This document shows, piece after piece, positions 22,671 to 34,439 of a stretch of 64,000 nucleotides of DNA (its first letter is position 1; the number at the start of each line of letters is the position of its first letter). The stretch is taken from assembly GCF_947179515.1 (NCBI RefSeq), contig NC_067495.1, positions 139,823,702-139,887,701 of the forward strand, in the 5' to 3' direction. The translations under genes and the position numbers were made by a program. The notes beneath the pieces are model-generated. The model saw only the letters and a program-made list of their open reading frames with translations. It was not told the DNA's origin and ran no database searches. The stretch comes from Apodemus sylvaticus (taxonomy: Eukaryota > Chordata > Mammalia > Rodentia > Muridae).

Positions 22671-22852
22671 TAAATTTAACTAAGCCGGGCAGTGGTGGTG
22701 CATGCCTTTAATCCCAGCACTCGGGAGGCAGAGGCAGGTGGATTTCTGAGTTCAAGGCCATCCTGGTCTACAGAGTGAGTTCCAGGACAGCCAGAGCTGT
22801 ACTGAGAAACCTTGTCTCAAAAAAACAATAAATAAATAAATAAATTTAACTA
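22671..22852 (+). mobile_element. B1 SINE with target-site duplication
   Basis: Well-preserved B1 from gccgggcagtggtggtgcat to cttgtctc and an (AAAT)n-rich tail. Flanked by a 12-bp duplication taaatttaacta at 22,671-22,682 and 22,841-22,852. Confidence 0.95.
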
Positions 22853-25800
22853 GATGCCTTATAGTTCATTTAATAACATTTAAATCTATTCTTCTGGGTG
22901 GCTAGAATCAATAAATAGTTTTTTTTAAAAGAAAAAAAAACAAAATATGGTGTCTCACTTAGATGGGAGGAATACATTTTATCAATCTCTCTTTCAATGT
23001 TAAACTCTACTAAATAACCATGATTTGTATCCCATTAACCTGCTAAATGGAGTTGTGTCCTCAGTGAGCAAAGAGGGAAGATGTTACATATCTTTGGTCT
23101 CACTTTTGCTAAATAAAACAACAACAGTCTTGATGTCTTGAATGCAAGGCAGAAACTTTTTAACTGATGCAATTTAAGAATTTATAAGGAGAACTGGATC
23201 TGAATTTTGTTTAAAAGGCCATGAATGAATCCCCTAAACTATTGCAAAGGGGCCTCCTAGTCCTGAGAGGGTAATGTTGGGGGCACAGAGTAGGACATTA
23301 GTGTGGATTTAAAATCTGAGGGTCTGAGGTTCTAGCTCTCTAACCTTACTGAAATGCTGATGACAACTTCTAAAATATCGTAAAATCATTCTTTGTGGCC
23401 TTTGTTCGATCTCAACAGGAACTGGAACTCTGTGGCTCTAACTTTCAGCCTGCTAGTAAAAGTCACTGGAAGAAAAAAGGGACACTTTGAAAAGTGATTA
23501 TAGCACTTATTACTAAGATGTAAAAAGTTTCCTATGAAGGATATCTAATGAGGAAAGCAGAAAGATACTGAGTGGGGAAGGGAAAATTCTTCTCTCATCT
23601 CTTTGTCATTCAGAATACGTGATCATATATTAAAAATTTAATCACAAGTTTACACAAAAAATCAAATCATAAATTGAAATAGAAGTTTATAACAGAGAAC
23701 ATTTGCATGCATTATCAACTTGGAGTAATTACCTTGCTAAACATGCATCACCTGTTACTGCTCCACAGGTTCAGTGAAAGTCAAAAACTATTACTGTTAT
23801 TAGTGAAGTTTTGTATAGATAAACCCACTCAATATTTTTTATAATCTGTCCTAGCACCTATAATAAATTACTAGTTCCCTTTTTATGACCTTTGGCTAAT
23901 TATTTGACAGCCTCTTAGAATATGCTCGGAGTAGTACAAAGTCTGGTTACTATATAAAGCAATTTCCTGGTGTAACACAGGAGACTGACAGAGTTCTCAT
24001 TGCAGTTTTGACTATCAAAAAAGTCCCACTATAAAAGAGCTTAATAATCACTGATATAATTTTAGGAATTCTTAATAGTTCATCATTGAGACTTAAGTCA
24101 TATATTTGTCTATGTAGCATCACTACAAGACAGTACATCTTTGGAGATCTGCAGAGATTTGTCAAAAGGGGTGGGCTAATACCTAGTGATTGTTATATAT
24201 GTTTAATAATTATAGGAAAAGGGTATTAGTAGCAGGAATCTTTCCTAAAATGAATTCTATTAGGCCATAAATGTAAGAACAACTCTGTCTAATGGATTAA
24301 TCCAAAGTAGATCATCTCAGGAAGATCACCTGCTTGCTATTAGCTAATCCTATTATGACTCCTGACAATCTATGAAATGTCAATACCAAAAATCTCTCTC
24401 CTCTCTTAACTGAAGATGGCTGAGTAGAGGCTGAGATTGCAAGCTGGGTTTCACATATAGCCTATCCCTTTAGAATTTAAGTGACCTTAAATAATCTATT
24501 GAAGCATGTAACCTAACTTGTCAAATCTACATAAACAAAATAATTACATAATCTGTTTCATAGAAATATTTTAACGAGTAAATAAAGAGCTGTAGCATTA
24601 TGTTTCCGAATACTACTAGAACAATAAATTATCAGTACAACTCAAACTATTGGAGAACTTTGTTTTCTCATCACAGAATCTGAACTCATAGTAATTTTAA
24701 TTTGATAATTTATATCTCTGCTTTATATGTGATATCTAACAATTTCATTAGTCTTCTATTACATGTTTTTTTTTTAATTTGAACAGGTTCATGAGTCTGA
24801 CAGAGAGAAAAATATGAAATAAAGTCCACCCTTACACATCTTGATCTATACATAAACCTTCAGAGAGAATAGTAGCCCTCACTACTGAAACTTGAAACTA
24901 TTTTACTGTTTCTTTCTCTACTCACCCAAGAACTGTACAGCCTAGGAGCATAGGAGAATCATTTCCAACACATCATTGTCAGAACTATGCATAATACAAC
25001 TTAGATTCTGCTAATGGATATCATGTCTTGGCACCTAGAAGGCAAAGGAGAAGTATATGTCATCCCACTCATCACTTTAGTGTAAAAGTTTGCCAGTCCC
25101 TAACTCTTCCTAGATTTAATACTTTTTAGTAATTTGTATGCATTTATTCAAGTTTATCTTAACTCAATAGAAGCTGGCCTTGTTTTGCAGCAGTTTTATA
25201 CAGGTTAGGTTCAAACCATCTTTTTTAGAGTGAAAGTAAAATTAGAATATAATTTAATACAGGGTGTTTTACAAGTAAATGAAGTAACAGGATGTTCTAT
25301 GTTGGGGGTGACACACTCCATCCTGCAGAAAAGCTCCATTATGACAAGAAGTAAGCAATTCAAAATAGTTTGCAGAAATTCCTGAAACTTACCAGATTCA
25401 AAAGGCTTGCACTTTCAAAAAGTATTTAAACAGTAAAGACTGCTGATAATTCTTCCCCAATTAGTCAAGCTATAAAGAAACAGAGAATGACCAAGCAGAC
25501 CTAAAGTAGCAATTTAAAAAAAAATCTAAAACCAGTGGATCTGTCTAGAAGGAGCTCAGACAAACTGATCTACATGTAAATAAATAACACTCCCCAATCT
25601 ACTGAGCTGCCTGCAGGCTATGCAGTGGGCTCCAGGTTCCCAGATAATGTGAACTCTCACCTGTGTTAGGGTGGACTTTGATGATACAGCTGTAAGTTGA
25701 GTTCCTTCTGTTTCTGTAAGGAACACTATTACAACCAATGTGTTCAACATGTTGTAGTTTTGGTGTTAGTCATAATTTGATATGTTGTTAATTCCATATC

Positions 25801-26123
25801 TGCAGTGAGCAAAAGTTTGTATATTTTATCTCCCCAGGAAAAGTCTGTCACATAACAGACTGCCATGACTTACTTTCTTGTAGTCATATTTTTTTTTCCT
25901 TTTCTTTTCTTTTTTTTTCCTGGTCATTAATTCCTGATATGAGAACCAAAGTACAAGAGATTGTTTGGTAGGGTGCACCGATTTCACAATCTTTGAAAAC
26001 TAAAGTGAACCAAAATGTAAAAGTAGTAGTCTTCTTGCTTATCTTAATTTCCACTCCTCCAATTTATTTGTAAACACCTCATTTCCCATGTTAAATATTA
26101 TGAGTTAATTGCTTTGACTGATA
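22853..26123. other. AT-rich DNA, nothing recognised
   Basis: There is no coherent coding region. Small poly-T/C stretches occur (for example 25,891-25,920). A moderately GC-rich piece at 23,210-23,480 has no features I recognise. Confidence 0.55.
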
Positions 26124-26294
26124 TCTGTTTTCTTTTTTTTCTTTTTTTTCTTTTTTTTTCTTTTTTTTTTATTCGATATATTTTTTATTTACATTTCAAA
26201 TGATTTCCCCTTTCCTAGCCCCCCCACTCCCTGAAAGTCCTGTAAGCCCCCTTCTCTCCCCCTGTCCCCCCTCCCACCCCTTCTCTGTTTTCTT
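26124..26294 (-). mobile_element. Severely 5'-truncated L1 tail with target-site duplication
   Basis: Only ~110 bp of L1 3'UTR plus a long, interrupted tail (T-rich 26,134-26,171). Flanked by tctgttttct at 26,124-26,133 and again at 26,284-26,293. The sequence is close to the 3' end of the L1 at 366, so it is a relatively young insertion. Confidence 0.92.
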
Positions 26295-28955
26295 GATAAG
26301 TTGTACAAGATATCAGAGACATTTGTATTGACAAATCATAAGAAGAAACTAATTAAAAAGCATATATGGAGATATAATAGACTTCTTTTAGCTCACTGGA
26401 AAACAAAATGTTGATCATAAAAGAGAAATTAAAGAGGCCAGATATATGAATCTTGTGTCAGGGACATGGCAGAGCTTGGAAAATAAACTGTCTTATGACT
26501 ATTAAAGACTTTGTCAGATTGAAGCCATGTATAGTGGTGGGCTAAAGGAAGTTTCTGCACATAAATGCTCTATATAGATTGTAAAGCATCACCCAACAAT
26601 CTGTGCATGGACTATACTGCAAGAACCAATAATGGGAACAGTTGTGGGAAATATTTAAAAATGATTATGGAAACATCCCCCTGCTACTCTCAGCCCTGGC
26701 AGTCCAGCCACCCTGTTCTTATCTCATGGAGACTTTCTGGACCCAAACATCTCTACCCAGCTCCCTAAGTTCCTTCTGGAGGGTAACTACCAAGTCAACC
26801 CTATGCTTCAAATCCCCCACGGCCTTTGTGGTGCACCTCAGGCAAACCCACACTTTGCAGCTGTACTTGCTCTCTTAAACCCAGATGAGCCAACACATGA
26901 AAGAAGACATAATATAAACCTACTATTGAAACAACAGTAACTCAATCCTAAAATCCTAATCTTGTTAGCCTTATTAAATCTAAAGCCTCCAGTGGTGAAA
27001 CCTGAAGAATACACCATTGAAACTGGGAGACACTAGTAATTACATCTTATACTCATTCTATTTGGGCCAACAGACCTAACTCTCTCCTGCTTCCTCTCTT
27101 CCTCAGTCTAACCTGGAAGTCCCTCCTACTCGCCCAGTGATTGGCTTTTTTATTCATTAGGTGATTGGTTCACAAGAAGACTCCCAAGTAAGTGTGACTC
27201 GCTCCTTGTCCTCAGCCCCTCCCAAGAGAGCAGAATCAGCATCTAAATACAAAGAGCACCAGGCTCATTTACACCTGAGAACAAGGAGAAATGAAAATAT
27301 TATGGTAAAACACTGAAATACATTGATGGATAGCTTTCATTTAGAAATAACAATATTTATGGGTAGAGTAAAATTGATTGATGATGGAGATAAAGAAATC
27401 TCACTCTTTTCTTTTGTTTTCTTAGTTTTTGGTTTACAAACCAGAATAGATATATATGGCACTCTCTGACATTTACAGGTCAATTGGAACACTGATTTAG
27501 GAAGAACTCAACTATTGGACATGATAACATAAAAATTGTTTTGTTACTTTCAACTGGACATTACCAATCAGCAATTGGATATAGTGTGAGAATTCTAAGT
27601 ATAACAATTGAAAGGCTGAATATCTAAATTTATGAAATTTGTCAGTATTTATATGGTCATTAATAACATTGGCATATGGGAAATAATATATTGTGGATAT
27701 ATAAAATAAGAACAAAGTATATTTTATATCAAAGATCAATGAAATTTTAAATTCTGTAGTATCAGAAAGGGGAATGGTCAGATATGCTCAAAACCTACAA
27801 TAATGTGGGCCAAAATTTAAAGGATTTTTCAATAACAATATTATTTATTAGCTTAAGACAAGCTCATCTTCTTACACTAATATATGCATTCTAACTAGTT
27901 TCTTCTTTGACATAATGTTGGAGTAGAAGACAGAGGATGAATAAACAGTAGAATGAAGACCTTAAGAAGTGGGAAGGGAGATGAATTTTCATGGTTGCTG
28001 TGCTTTAATTTTCAAATGGAAGATGAATAAGGTAAAACAAGTAAAAAGGAAGAAATTATTTTAAAATTGAAGTTACCCCTTGAGTATGATGCACCATTGA
28101 AGTTTCTAATTGATTTTATTGACAGTATCATACCAACAAATCTATTAAAAGTAAAAAAAAAAATTAAAAAAATAGTATTAGTAGAAGTTATTTATTTTAG
28201 TAGGCCTCAGCAAAATATTTTAGTTGAATATATATCTAAGCAAGTAATCAAAAAAAAAAAGGATGGAGAATATTGAAGGTTCAGCCTCTAAATCATTATA
28301 GACGAACTAAAATCATTCCTATTCATTTAACCATTAGTATGTTAGCTGATTTCATAAGACTCAATTCATATTTTTAAAATTTTATGATCAATATAAAAAT
28401 ATGCCACAACCATTAAAGTAAATTATGAATTCATTTAACACATATTTGCATTTCTCTTCACAGAAATATTTTTTCTATTGGTATTACAGTTCACGAAATA
28501 TGGTTGGAACTGACTCTGCTGCCTTTAAATATGTGATTTAGATCTAGCGAATTGGAATAAAGAGCCTGCCAGAAGAGGAATTATTTCTGACATCTATATT
28601 TATCTTTCAGGGTAATCTAAGCAGACCCAGCCATTTTCCTTAGGAATCTCAAGTATGAATGATAGAGTATTATATATTTGAAGATTGCAATGCTATCTTT
28701 CCTGATAAAAGAATGCAGTGCCCATTCCTGATACTGAAAATGATGACATATAAAACTTACATATAAAGTAGAGAGCCATTACTGTAATGTGGATTAAGAT
28801 GGATTAAGATAAGCCCAAAGTACCCGTTATATATCAGTTCTACAATCCTAGCAAATTGTTGGCAGAGACATGATGATTACCATTAATTTGGCATCAGAAT
28901 GAGATAGAGTGGGACACTCTGAAAAAGAAAAAAACATCTAAAAACTGACCACGTG
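26295..28955. other. AT-rich DNA; possible old LTR fragment near 27.1 kb
   Basis: Mostly unrecognised. The part 27,080-27,290 (gtgattggctttttt, caagaagactcccaagt, agaatcagcatctaaatac) is GC-richer and has the look of rodent class II LTR U3 sequence. I could not find termini or a duplication, so I do not call it. 28,790-28,810 has a small duplication of ggattaagat. Confidence 0.4.
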
Positions 28956-28957
28956 TC

Positions 28958-29345
28958 TTAGGATTTCTATTATTGTGAAGAGACACAATGACCAGAGCAA
29001 CTATTATAAAGGAAAACATTTATTTGGGGATAGCTTAAAGTTTAGAAGTTTAGTCCATTTTTGTCATGCAGGAAACATGACAGCATGAAAGCAGACATGG
29101 CATTAAGCAGATAGCTGAGAGTTCAACATCTGGACTTGCATAAAGCAGGAAAAAACAGTGATCCTCTAGGTCTGGCTTAAGATTCTTTTAACCTCTAAAC
29201 CAAACCACTAATGACATGCATATTCCAAGGAAGATACATCTACTCCAACAAGGCCACACCTTCTAATAGTGCCACTGGCTATGGGCCAAGCATTCAAACA
29301 CATTAGTCTATGGAGGCCATTCTGATTCAAACCACCACATTCCAT
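28958..29345 (+). repeat. Rodent medium-reiterated repeat, copy 1
   Basis: Starts gtcttaggatttctattatt and contains gtgaagagacacaatgacca, ccaacaaggccacaccttc and gggccaagcattcaaacac. The same order is seen at 29,975-30,850. It is non-coding. The downstream part to about 29,600 may also belong to it but is diverged. Confidence 0.7.
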
Positions 29346-29619
29346 TCCTATAGTATTGTAGCCATAATGTGGGAACAGGAACCAGGTGAGGGAAAGTGGA
29401 GATAGAGTACATGTCGTATCTTGGAACTAGTACTCTAGAGACCAGCATCAGAATGCAGATCTAACATCATGTTATGTTCAGTACATAAACTTATATATAG
29501 TGTTTCAGCCAATCAGGGTGTGGTTATGTAACCAAGGGCCAATCTGGGCATTACATACATTTTCCTGCCAAATCTATTTCACTTGTCAATGACTTTGCAG
29601 AGAAGGGGTCAAACCAAAC

Positions 29620-30034
29620 TCTTCAATGTATCTTCAGACAGGTGTTTTTTTGTTGTTGTTGTTGTTGTTTTGTTTGATTTCTTTTGTTTACTTTAGTTTG
29701 GAAGTCAAAAGGCAGCCACATTCTTCACTGACATCACAAGAACAATCTCCAGGCTACATATTGTTATTCTTTCCTCTGAAGTCTCTTGATCCAGCTCCCA
29801 CAATTCAAATAACCCTTAGCTCCACTGTCTTCCATGCTCCTACTAGTATATCCCTCATCCAACACTTCCCTTTTTTCTGAACCCAAAGTTTGAAATTCTA
29901 AATTCCTCTAAACACAAACATGATCATGCCTATAACAACAATACCCTAATCCCTGGTACCTGCTTTTCTCTTAGTTGGGATTTATGTTGTTATGAAGAGA
30001 CACCATGACCATAGCAACACTTAAAAAAGAAAAA
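29620..30034 (+). repeat. Rodent medium-reiterated repeat, copy 2, left part
   Basis: Contains a (GTT)n tract (29,650-29,669), cttagctccactgtcttcc and ataccctaatccctggtac, then the family terminus tcttagttgggatttatg at 29,971. It is interrupted at 30,035-30,040 by a solo LTR and resumes at 30,543. Confidence 0.65.
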
Positions 30035-30040
30035 ACATTT

Positions 30041-30536
30041 TGTGTCCACCCTTCATTTCCCTGGAGGCTGCTGGCCACCACACTGAGAGGACAAAAGAAG
30101 GAGAATCAGAGAACAGGTTTTGATGGTCATGAGTGTGATGACCATTACAGCTAAATGATTCTACTTCATTGTTTCAGGCATAGGGTATCTAAGTTCTTTT
30201 AGAGGTATGGTTGGAAAGGGCTAAATGGTCATGGCATAAAGTGAGTGGAGAGAGCTGATTGGTTATAATATACCACTTAGTTGTTATGTAGGTGGAAAGC
30301 CAGAACAAGAGGTGCATGCTGAGTTATAAAGCCTTGCATAGAGCTCTATACAAAGTCACTTTTCAGACAAGGGCAGCCACCTGTACTCAGGGACATTCTG
30401 CATCAGATACTCTCCAGACAGAGGCAGAGACTGGGAAGCCCCACTAAGAAAGGGAGTCTCCTATTTTGTGCTGAGATCAGAAAGGCATCAGTTCATGGAG
30501 GACTTCAAACGTAATAAATAGTGAGGCTCCAAAACA
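30041..30536 (+). mobile_element. Solo LTR with 6-bp target duplication
   Basis: A 496-bp insertion with TGT...ACA termini (tgtgtccaccc...ctccaaaaca). It is flanked by acattt at 30,035-30,040 and 30,537-30,542 and interrupts an otherwise continuous repeat. A TATA-like ttataaa (30,324-30,330) and an AATAAA (30,513-30,518) are spaced and oriented as U3 and R of a plus-strand LTR. The 6-bp duplication suggests an ERVK-type integrase. Family not identified. Confidence 0.75.
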
Positions 30537-30850
30537 ACATTTAATTGGACCTGGCTTACAATTCAGAAGATTAGTCCATTTTTACCATGGCAAGTAGCAT
30601 GGAAACATGAAGGCAGACATAGCCTTGAAGACATAACTGAATTTTAAATCTGCATGTTCAAGTAGCAGGAAGGTAACTAGCTTAAGATTCTGAGAACTTA
30701 AAGCCTACCCCCTAATGATATACTTCTTTCAACAAGAGCACACCTATTCCAACAAAGGCATACCTCCTAGTGGTGCCACTCCTTATGGATCAAACATTCT
30801 AACTCATGAATCTCTGGAGGCCACTCGTATTCAAACCAACACACAAAGTT
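30537..30850 (+). repeat. Rodent medium-reiterated repeat, copy 2, right part
   Basis: Continues from 30,034 after the solo LTR: aattggacctggcttacaat, then cttctttcaacaagagcaca, tagtggtgccactcctta and ggccactcgtattcaaacc. The order is the same as copy 1. Confidence 0.7.
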
Positions 30851-30904
30851 ATGGACTTTTCAACTCAGCTGTAAAGAATTCATTTTTAAGATTAATTTTT
30901 CTTT

Positions 30905-31637
30905 AAGAGCTGAAACCCTGGGAGTCTTGGGGCATCTGGGTGGCAGAAATCATTGTTCTTTCCATGGGGCTGTAACCCCTTCAGCTCTTCCATACCATCC
31001 TCTAGCTCCTCCATTGGGGACCCCATGCCCAGTCCAATAGTTGTTTGTTAGCATCTGCCTCTGTATTTGTAAGGCTCTGGCAGGGCCCCTCCAGAGACAA
31101 CCATGCCATGTTCCTTTTGGTATACACTTCTTGTCATCCATAGTAGTATAGGGGTTTGTTGACAGTTTATAGGATGAATCCCCAGGTAGGGCAGTCTCTG
31201 GGTGGCCTTTATATCAGTCTCTGCTACATACATTGTCTCCCTTATTGCTCCTGTGACTATTTTGTTCCCTTTCTTAGAGGAACCAAAGCACCCTTACTTA
31301 AGTCCTCCTTCTTCTTGAGCTGAACCATCAACCAAGGGGCGCACATGGTTCCAGCCAAAAATGGGGCAGAGGAAATCCTTCTTGGGCATCAGTAGGAGGA
31401 ATGGTCCTTGGTCAGGTAAAGGCTCAACAGAGGCCTGAACAAAGGGAAACCGAGTGAGGGAGGAGGAAGTGTGCTGGGTGGAGAGGCATAAATGACGAGG
31501 CAGGGGGAAGGAGGAAGGGGAAGGGTTAGGGGTCTTAGGGGAGGGGGGATATCAGGAAAGGTTTTACCATTGGCTATGTAAATGAAGACCATATTCAATA
31601 AAAAAATAAATAAACTTTAAAAAAAAAGAGCTGAAAC
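30905..31637 (+). mobile_element. Twin-primed (5'-inverted) L1 3'UTR insertion
   Basis: Perfect 12-bp duplication aagagctgaaac at 30,905-30,916 and 31,626-31,637. Between them, 30,917 to ~31,317 is L1 3'UTR in reverse. About 31,318-31,600 is the directly following L1 3'UTR in forward orientation, ending in an A-rich tail. The inverted part covers the first half of the 3'UTR and the direct part the second half, so the two are collinear once the inversion is undone. This is the signature of twin priming during target-primed reverse transcription. No coding sequence remains. Confidence 0.93.
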
Positions 31638-32426
31638 ACCCAACTAAGCATAATTATGTGCCTCAAATTGTGTGTGGCAAGATATTTCATGAAATATAGC
31701 TATTACTGTAAGTGCAAGAGCAGTACTAGTACAACGAAAACCACAATGCTTTGCTGTGTTTAGTAAATTTTATTCACTTTACAAGAGAATGTATTCTGAA
31801 TGGGAAAAAAAGGTAGAAAAACAGCTAGAAGCTAACACTTAAAGCGACTGGAACAATGGAAAATAAGCACACAGAAAAGAAATGAAGATGCCTTCCTGTT
31901 GTAGCAAAATTTCAGTAGTAATAGAAGAAATGTATCATGCTGGTGGGAAGGATTTTAAAATGTACTCTGTATAGGGAAAGCAACCACATTTAGCCATACT
32001 GAATCATAAATCAAACTATATAATGGACAGATAGCACCTGGATTTGGTGTAAGTAGGCAAATGCAAAAACTGAAAATAGCTTATGAGGGAAAAGGTGATC
32101 AGCATAATAGAAACTAACCCAGAGAGAAACGCAATAGAAATGGGAGCAGAAGGGTTAGAATGCTGAATAGGAAGGGAAAGATAATGTTAGCAGGAAGTAT
32201 CAGACTGAAATAAGGAAATAAACAGTGAGTCTGTGTGTTTCTTATGTATCAACAGTAGAAGTTTGTTTAGTATAGAAACTAAGTTCAATTGAGAAAACTA
32301 CTGTAAATGGAACTACTATGAAATTTTGCTATATCTTTTTTCAAACATGATACTTACCATTTGTGTTTCAAGCCATATCTGTCTACACATCCTCAATAAA
32401 CCAATTAAAGGAACCAAATTCATAGT
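31638..32426. other. AT-rich DNA, nothing recognised
   Basis: Unique-looking sequence with no ORF or repeat I can name. Confidence 0.55.
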
Positions 32427-32764
32427 GAAAATCAGATTTTCTGTATCCATTCCTCCATTGAGGGACATCAGGGTTCCTTCAGGCTATTATAAATAGGGCT
32501 ACTATGAACATACTGAAGTGTGTATTCTTATTACATGCTGGGGTATCCTCGGGGTATATATGCCCAGGAGTGGTATAGCAGGGTCCTCTGGAAGTATCAT
32601 TCCAAGTTTTTTGACGAACCACCAGACTTACTTCCAGAGTCGTAGTACCAGCTTGCAACCCCACCAGCAGTGGAGGAGTGTTCCTCTTTCTCCACATCCT
32701 CACCAGCACCTATTTTCTCCTGAGTTTTTGATCTTAGCCAGATGGAGCACTATTCAGCCATCAA

Positions 32765-33517
32765 AACAACCCTGATATTTCACCTTACACCAGTCAGAAT
32801 GGCTAAGATTAAAAATTCAGGAGACAGCAGATGTTGGCGAGGATGTGGAAAAAGAGGAACACTCCTCCACTGCTGGTGGGGTTGCAAATTGGTACAACCA
32901 CTCTGGAAATCAGTCTGGCAGTTCCTCAGAAAACTGGGCACCTCAATTCCAGAAGATCCTGCTATACCACTCCTGGGCATATACCCAGAAGATTCCCCAC
33001 CATGTAATAAGGATACATGCTCCACTATGTTCATAGCAGCCCTATTTATAATTGCCAGAAGCTGGAAAGAACCCAGATATCCCTCAACAGAAGAGTGGAT
33101 GCAAAAAAATGTGGTATATATACACAATGGAGTACTATTCAGCCATTAGAAACAATGAATTCATGAAATTCTTAGACAAATGAATGGAGCTGGAGAACAT
33201 CATACTAAGTGAGGAGACCCAGACTCAAAAGATGAATCATGGTATGCACTCACTAATAAGTGGATATTAACCTAGAAAACTGGAATACCCAAGACATAAT
33301 CCACATATCAAATGAGGTACAAGAAAAACGGAGGAGTGGCCCCTTGTTCTGGAAAGACTCAGTGTAGCAGTATAGGGCAAAACCAGAACAGGGAAGTGGG
33401 AAGGGTTGGGTGGGAAAACAGGGGGAGGTAAGGGGGCTGATTGGACTTTTGGGGAGTGGGGGTCCAGAAAAGGGGAAATCATTTGAAATGTAAATAAAAA
33501 TATATCAATAAAAAAAA
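32765..33517 (+). mobile_element. L1-b: 5'-truncated L1 inside L1-a
   Basis: Plus-strand L1 that starts in the ORF2 C-terminus (ctgatatttcaccttacacc), includes the Cys-rich end and ORF2 stop (~33,270), the 3'UTR and a short A tail (33,508-33,517). Its left junction with L1-a shares the microhomology atcaaaacaa. An ORF at 32,742-33,149 reads through the junction, fusing a few L1-a codons (MEHYSAIKT) to L1-b ORF2 C-terminal sequence. That is a product of the breakpoint and not a gene. Confidence 0.88.
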
Positions 33518-33902
33518 GATGAAAGAAACCCTTTCTGCCAGAGTTTCTTTTAGCCATGATATTTATCACAGAAACAGAGAAATAAATTAGAGAAAACAGT
33601 ATGTTAGGTTTTTTGCCTTGTTTTTTCCTCTAAGAGGGAGAGAATTTGCACAATGTAACCAATATTGTACCAATGCAGTGTTAAAAAACTTAGGAATTTC
33701 CATATTCCACTTTTATTAACACAAGATTAAGAATATATGCTTTCAATATAGATGCTGCTGTCTGTATGCAAACAAAGCCAGGCCAATACAAAGTGATTCT
33801 AGAATATTTTGTGATGACTTTTTTTATGTTTGATCATGTCCCACAAGAGGAACTTAGTTTATATTTTGGGATTGCCATGTTCCCCCACCAACCTGAACTC
33901 TT
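33518..33902 (+). other. Non-L1 segment trapped in the L1 nest, candidate 3' transduction
   Basis: About 385-400 bp that I cannot match to L1 or any repeat. It lies just after the L1-b A tail. Before two later insertions (L1-c and L1-d), it ran directly into ttcaattaaaaaaaagaaac, that is, a second poly(A) followed by the resumed L1-a text. This is the layout of an L1 transcript that bypassed its own polyadenylation site and carried downstream genomic DNA. I see no canonical AATAAA 10-30 nt before the second tail (only attaaa at its edge), which weakens the case. Confidence 0.6.
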
Positions 33903-34426
33903 AAATGTTCAATAATGATGTTCCTCCTATGGGGCTGACAGCTCCTTCAGCTCCTTGGGTCCTTTCTTTAGCTCCTCCATTGGGTACCTTGTACTCAGTA
34001 CAATGTTTGTCTGGGAGCACCCACCTTTGTATTTGTCAGGTACTAGCAGAGCCTCTCAGGCACTGTATCAGGCTTCTGTCAGCAAGCTCTTGTTGGCATC
34101 CACATTAGTGTCTGAGTTTGGAACCTACCAGTACTCCCAGAGCTCCCAGGGCCTAAACTACCAACCAAAGAGTACACATAGATGGATCCATGGCTCTAAC
34201 TGCATAGGTAGCAGAGGATGGCCTTGTTGGACATCAAAGGAAGGAGAGGCCCTTGGTTCTGAGAAGGCTGGATATATCAGTATAGGGAAATACAAGGACA
34301 GGGAAGCAGGAGTGGGTTGGTTGGTGGGCAGGGGGAACAGGGGCATGGGTGTTTTTGGAGGGGAAACCACAAAGGGGATAACATTTGAAATGTAAATAGA
34401 GAAAATATCTAATAAAAATGTTCAAT
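33903..34426 (+). mobile_element. L1-c: twin-primed L1 3'UTR insertion
   Basis: An 11-bp duplication aaatgttcaat at 33,903-33,913 and 34,416-34,426. 33,914 to ~34,118 is L1 3'UTR in reverse, and ~34,119-34,415 is the following 3'UTR in forward orientation, ending aaatgtaaatagagaaaat and a short A-rich tail. Collinear after un-inverting, as in the copy at 30.9 kb. Confidence 0.92.
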
Positions 34427-34439
34427 TAAAAAAAAGAAA

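Noticed and set aside
27080..27290. ERVK-like LTR fragment
   Set aside because: Suggestive text only. No termini, duplication or poly(A) signal could be placed.
29650..29669. (GTT)n tracts here and at 41,188 as functional elements
   Set aside because: Common short microsatellites in repeat-derived DNA, without supporting context.
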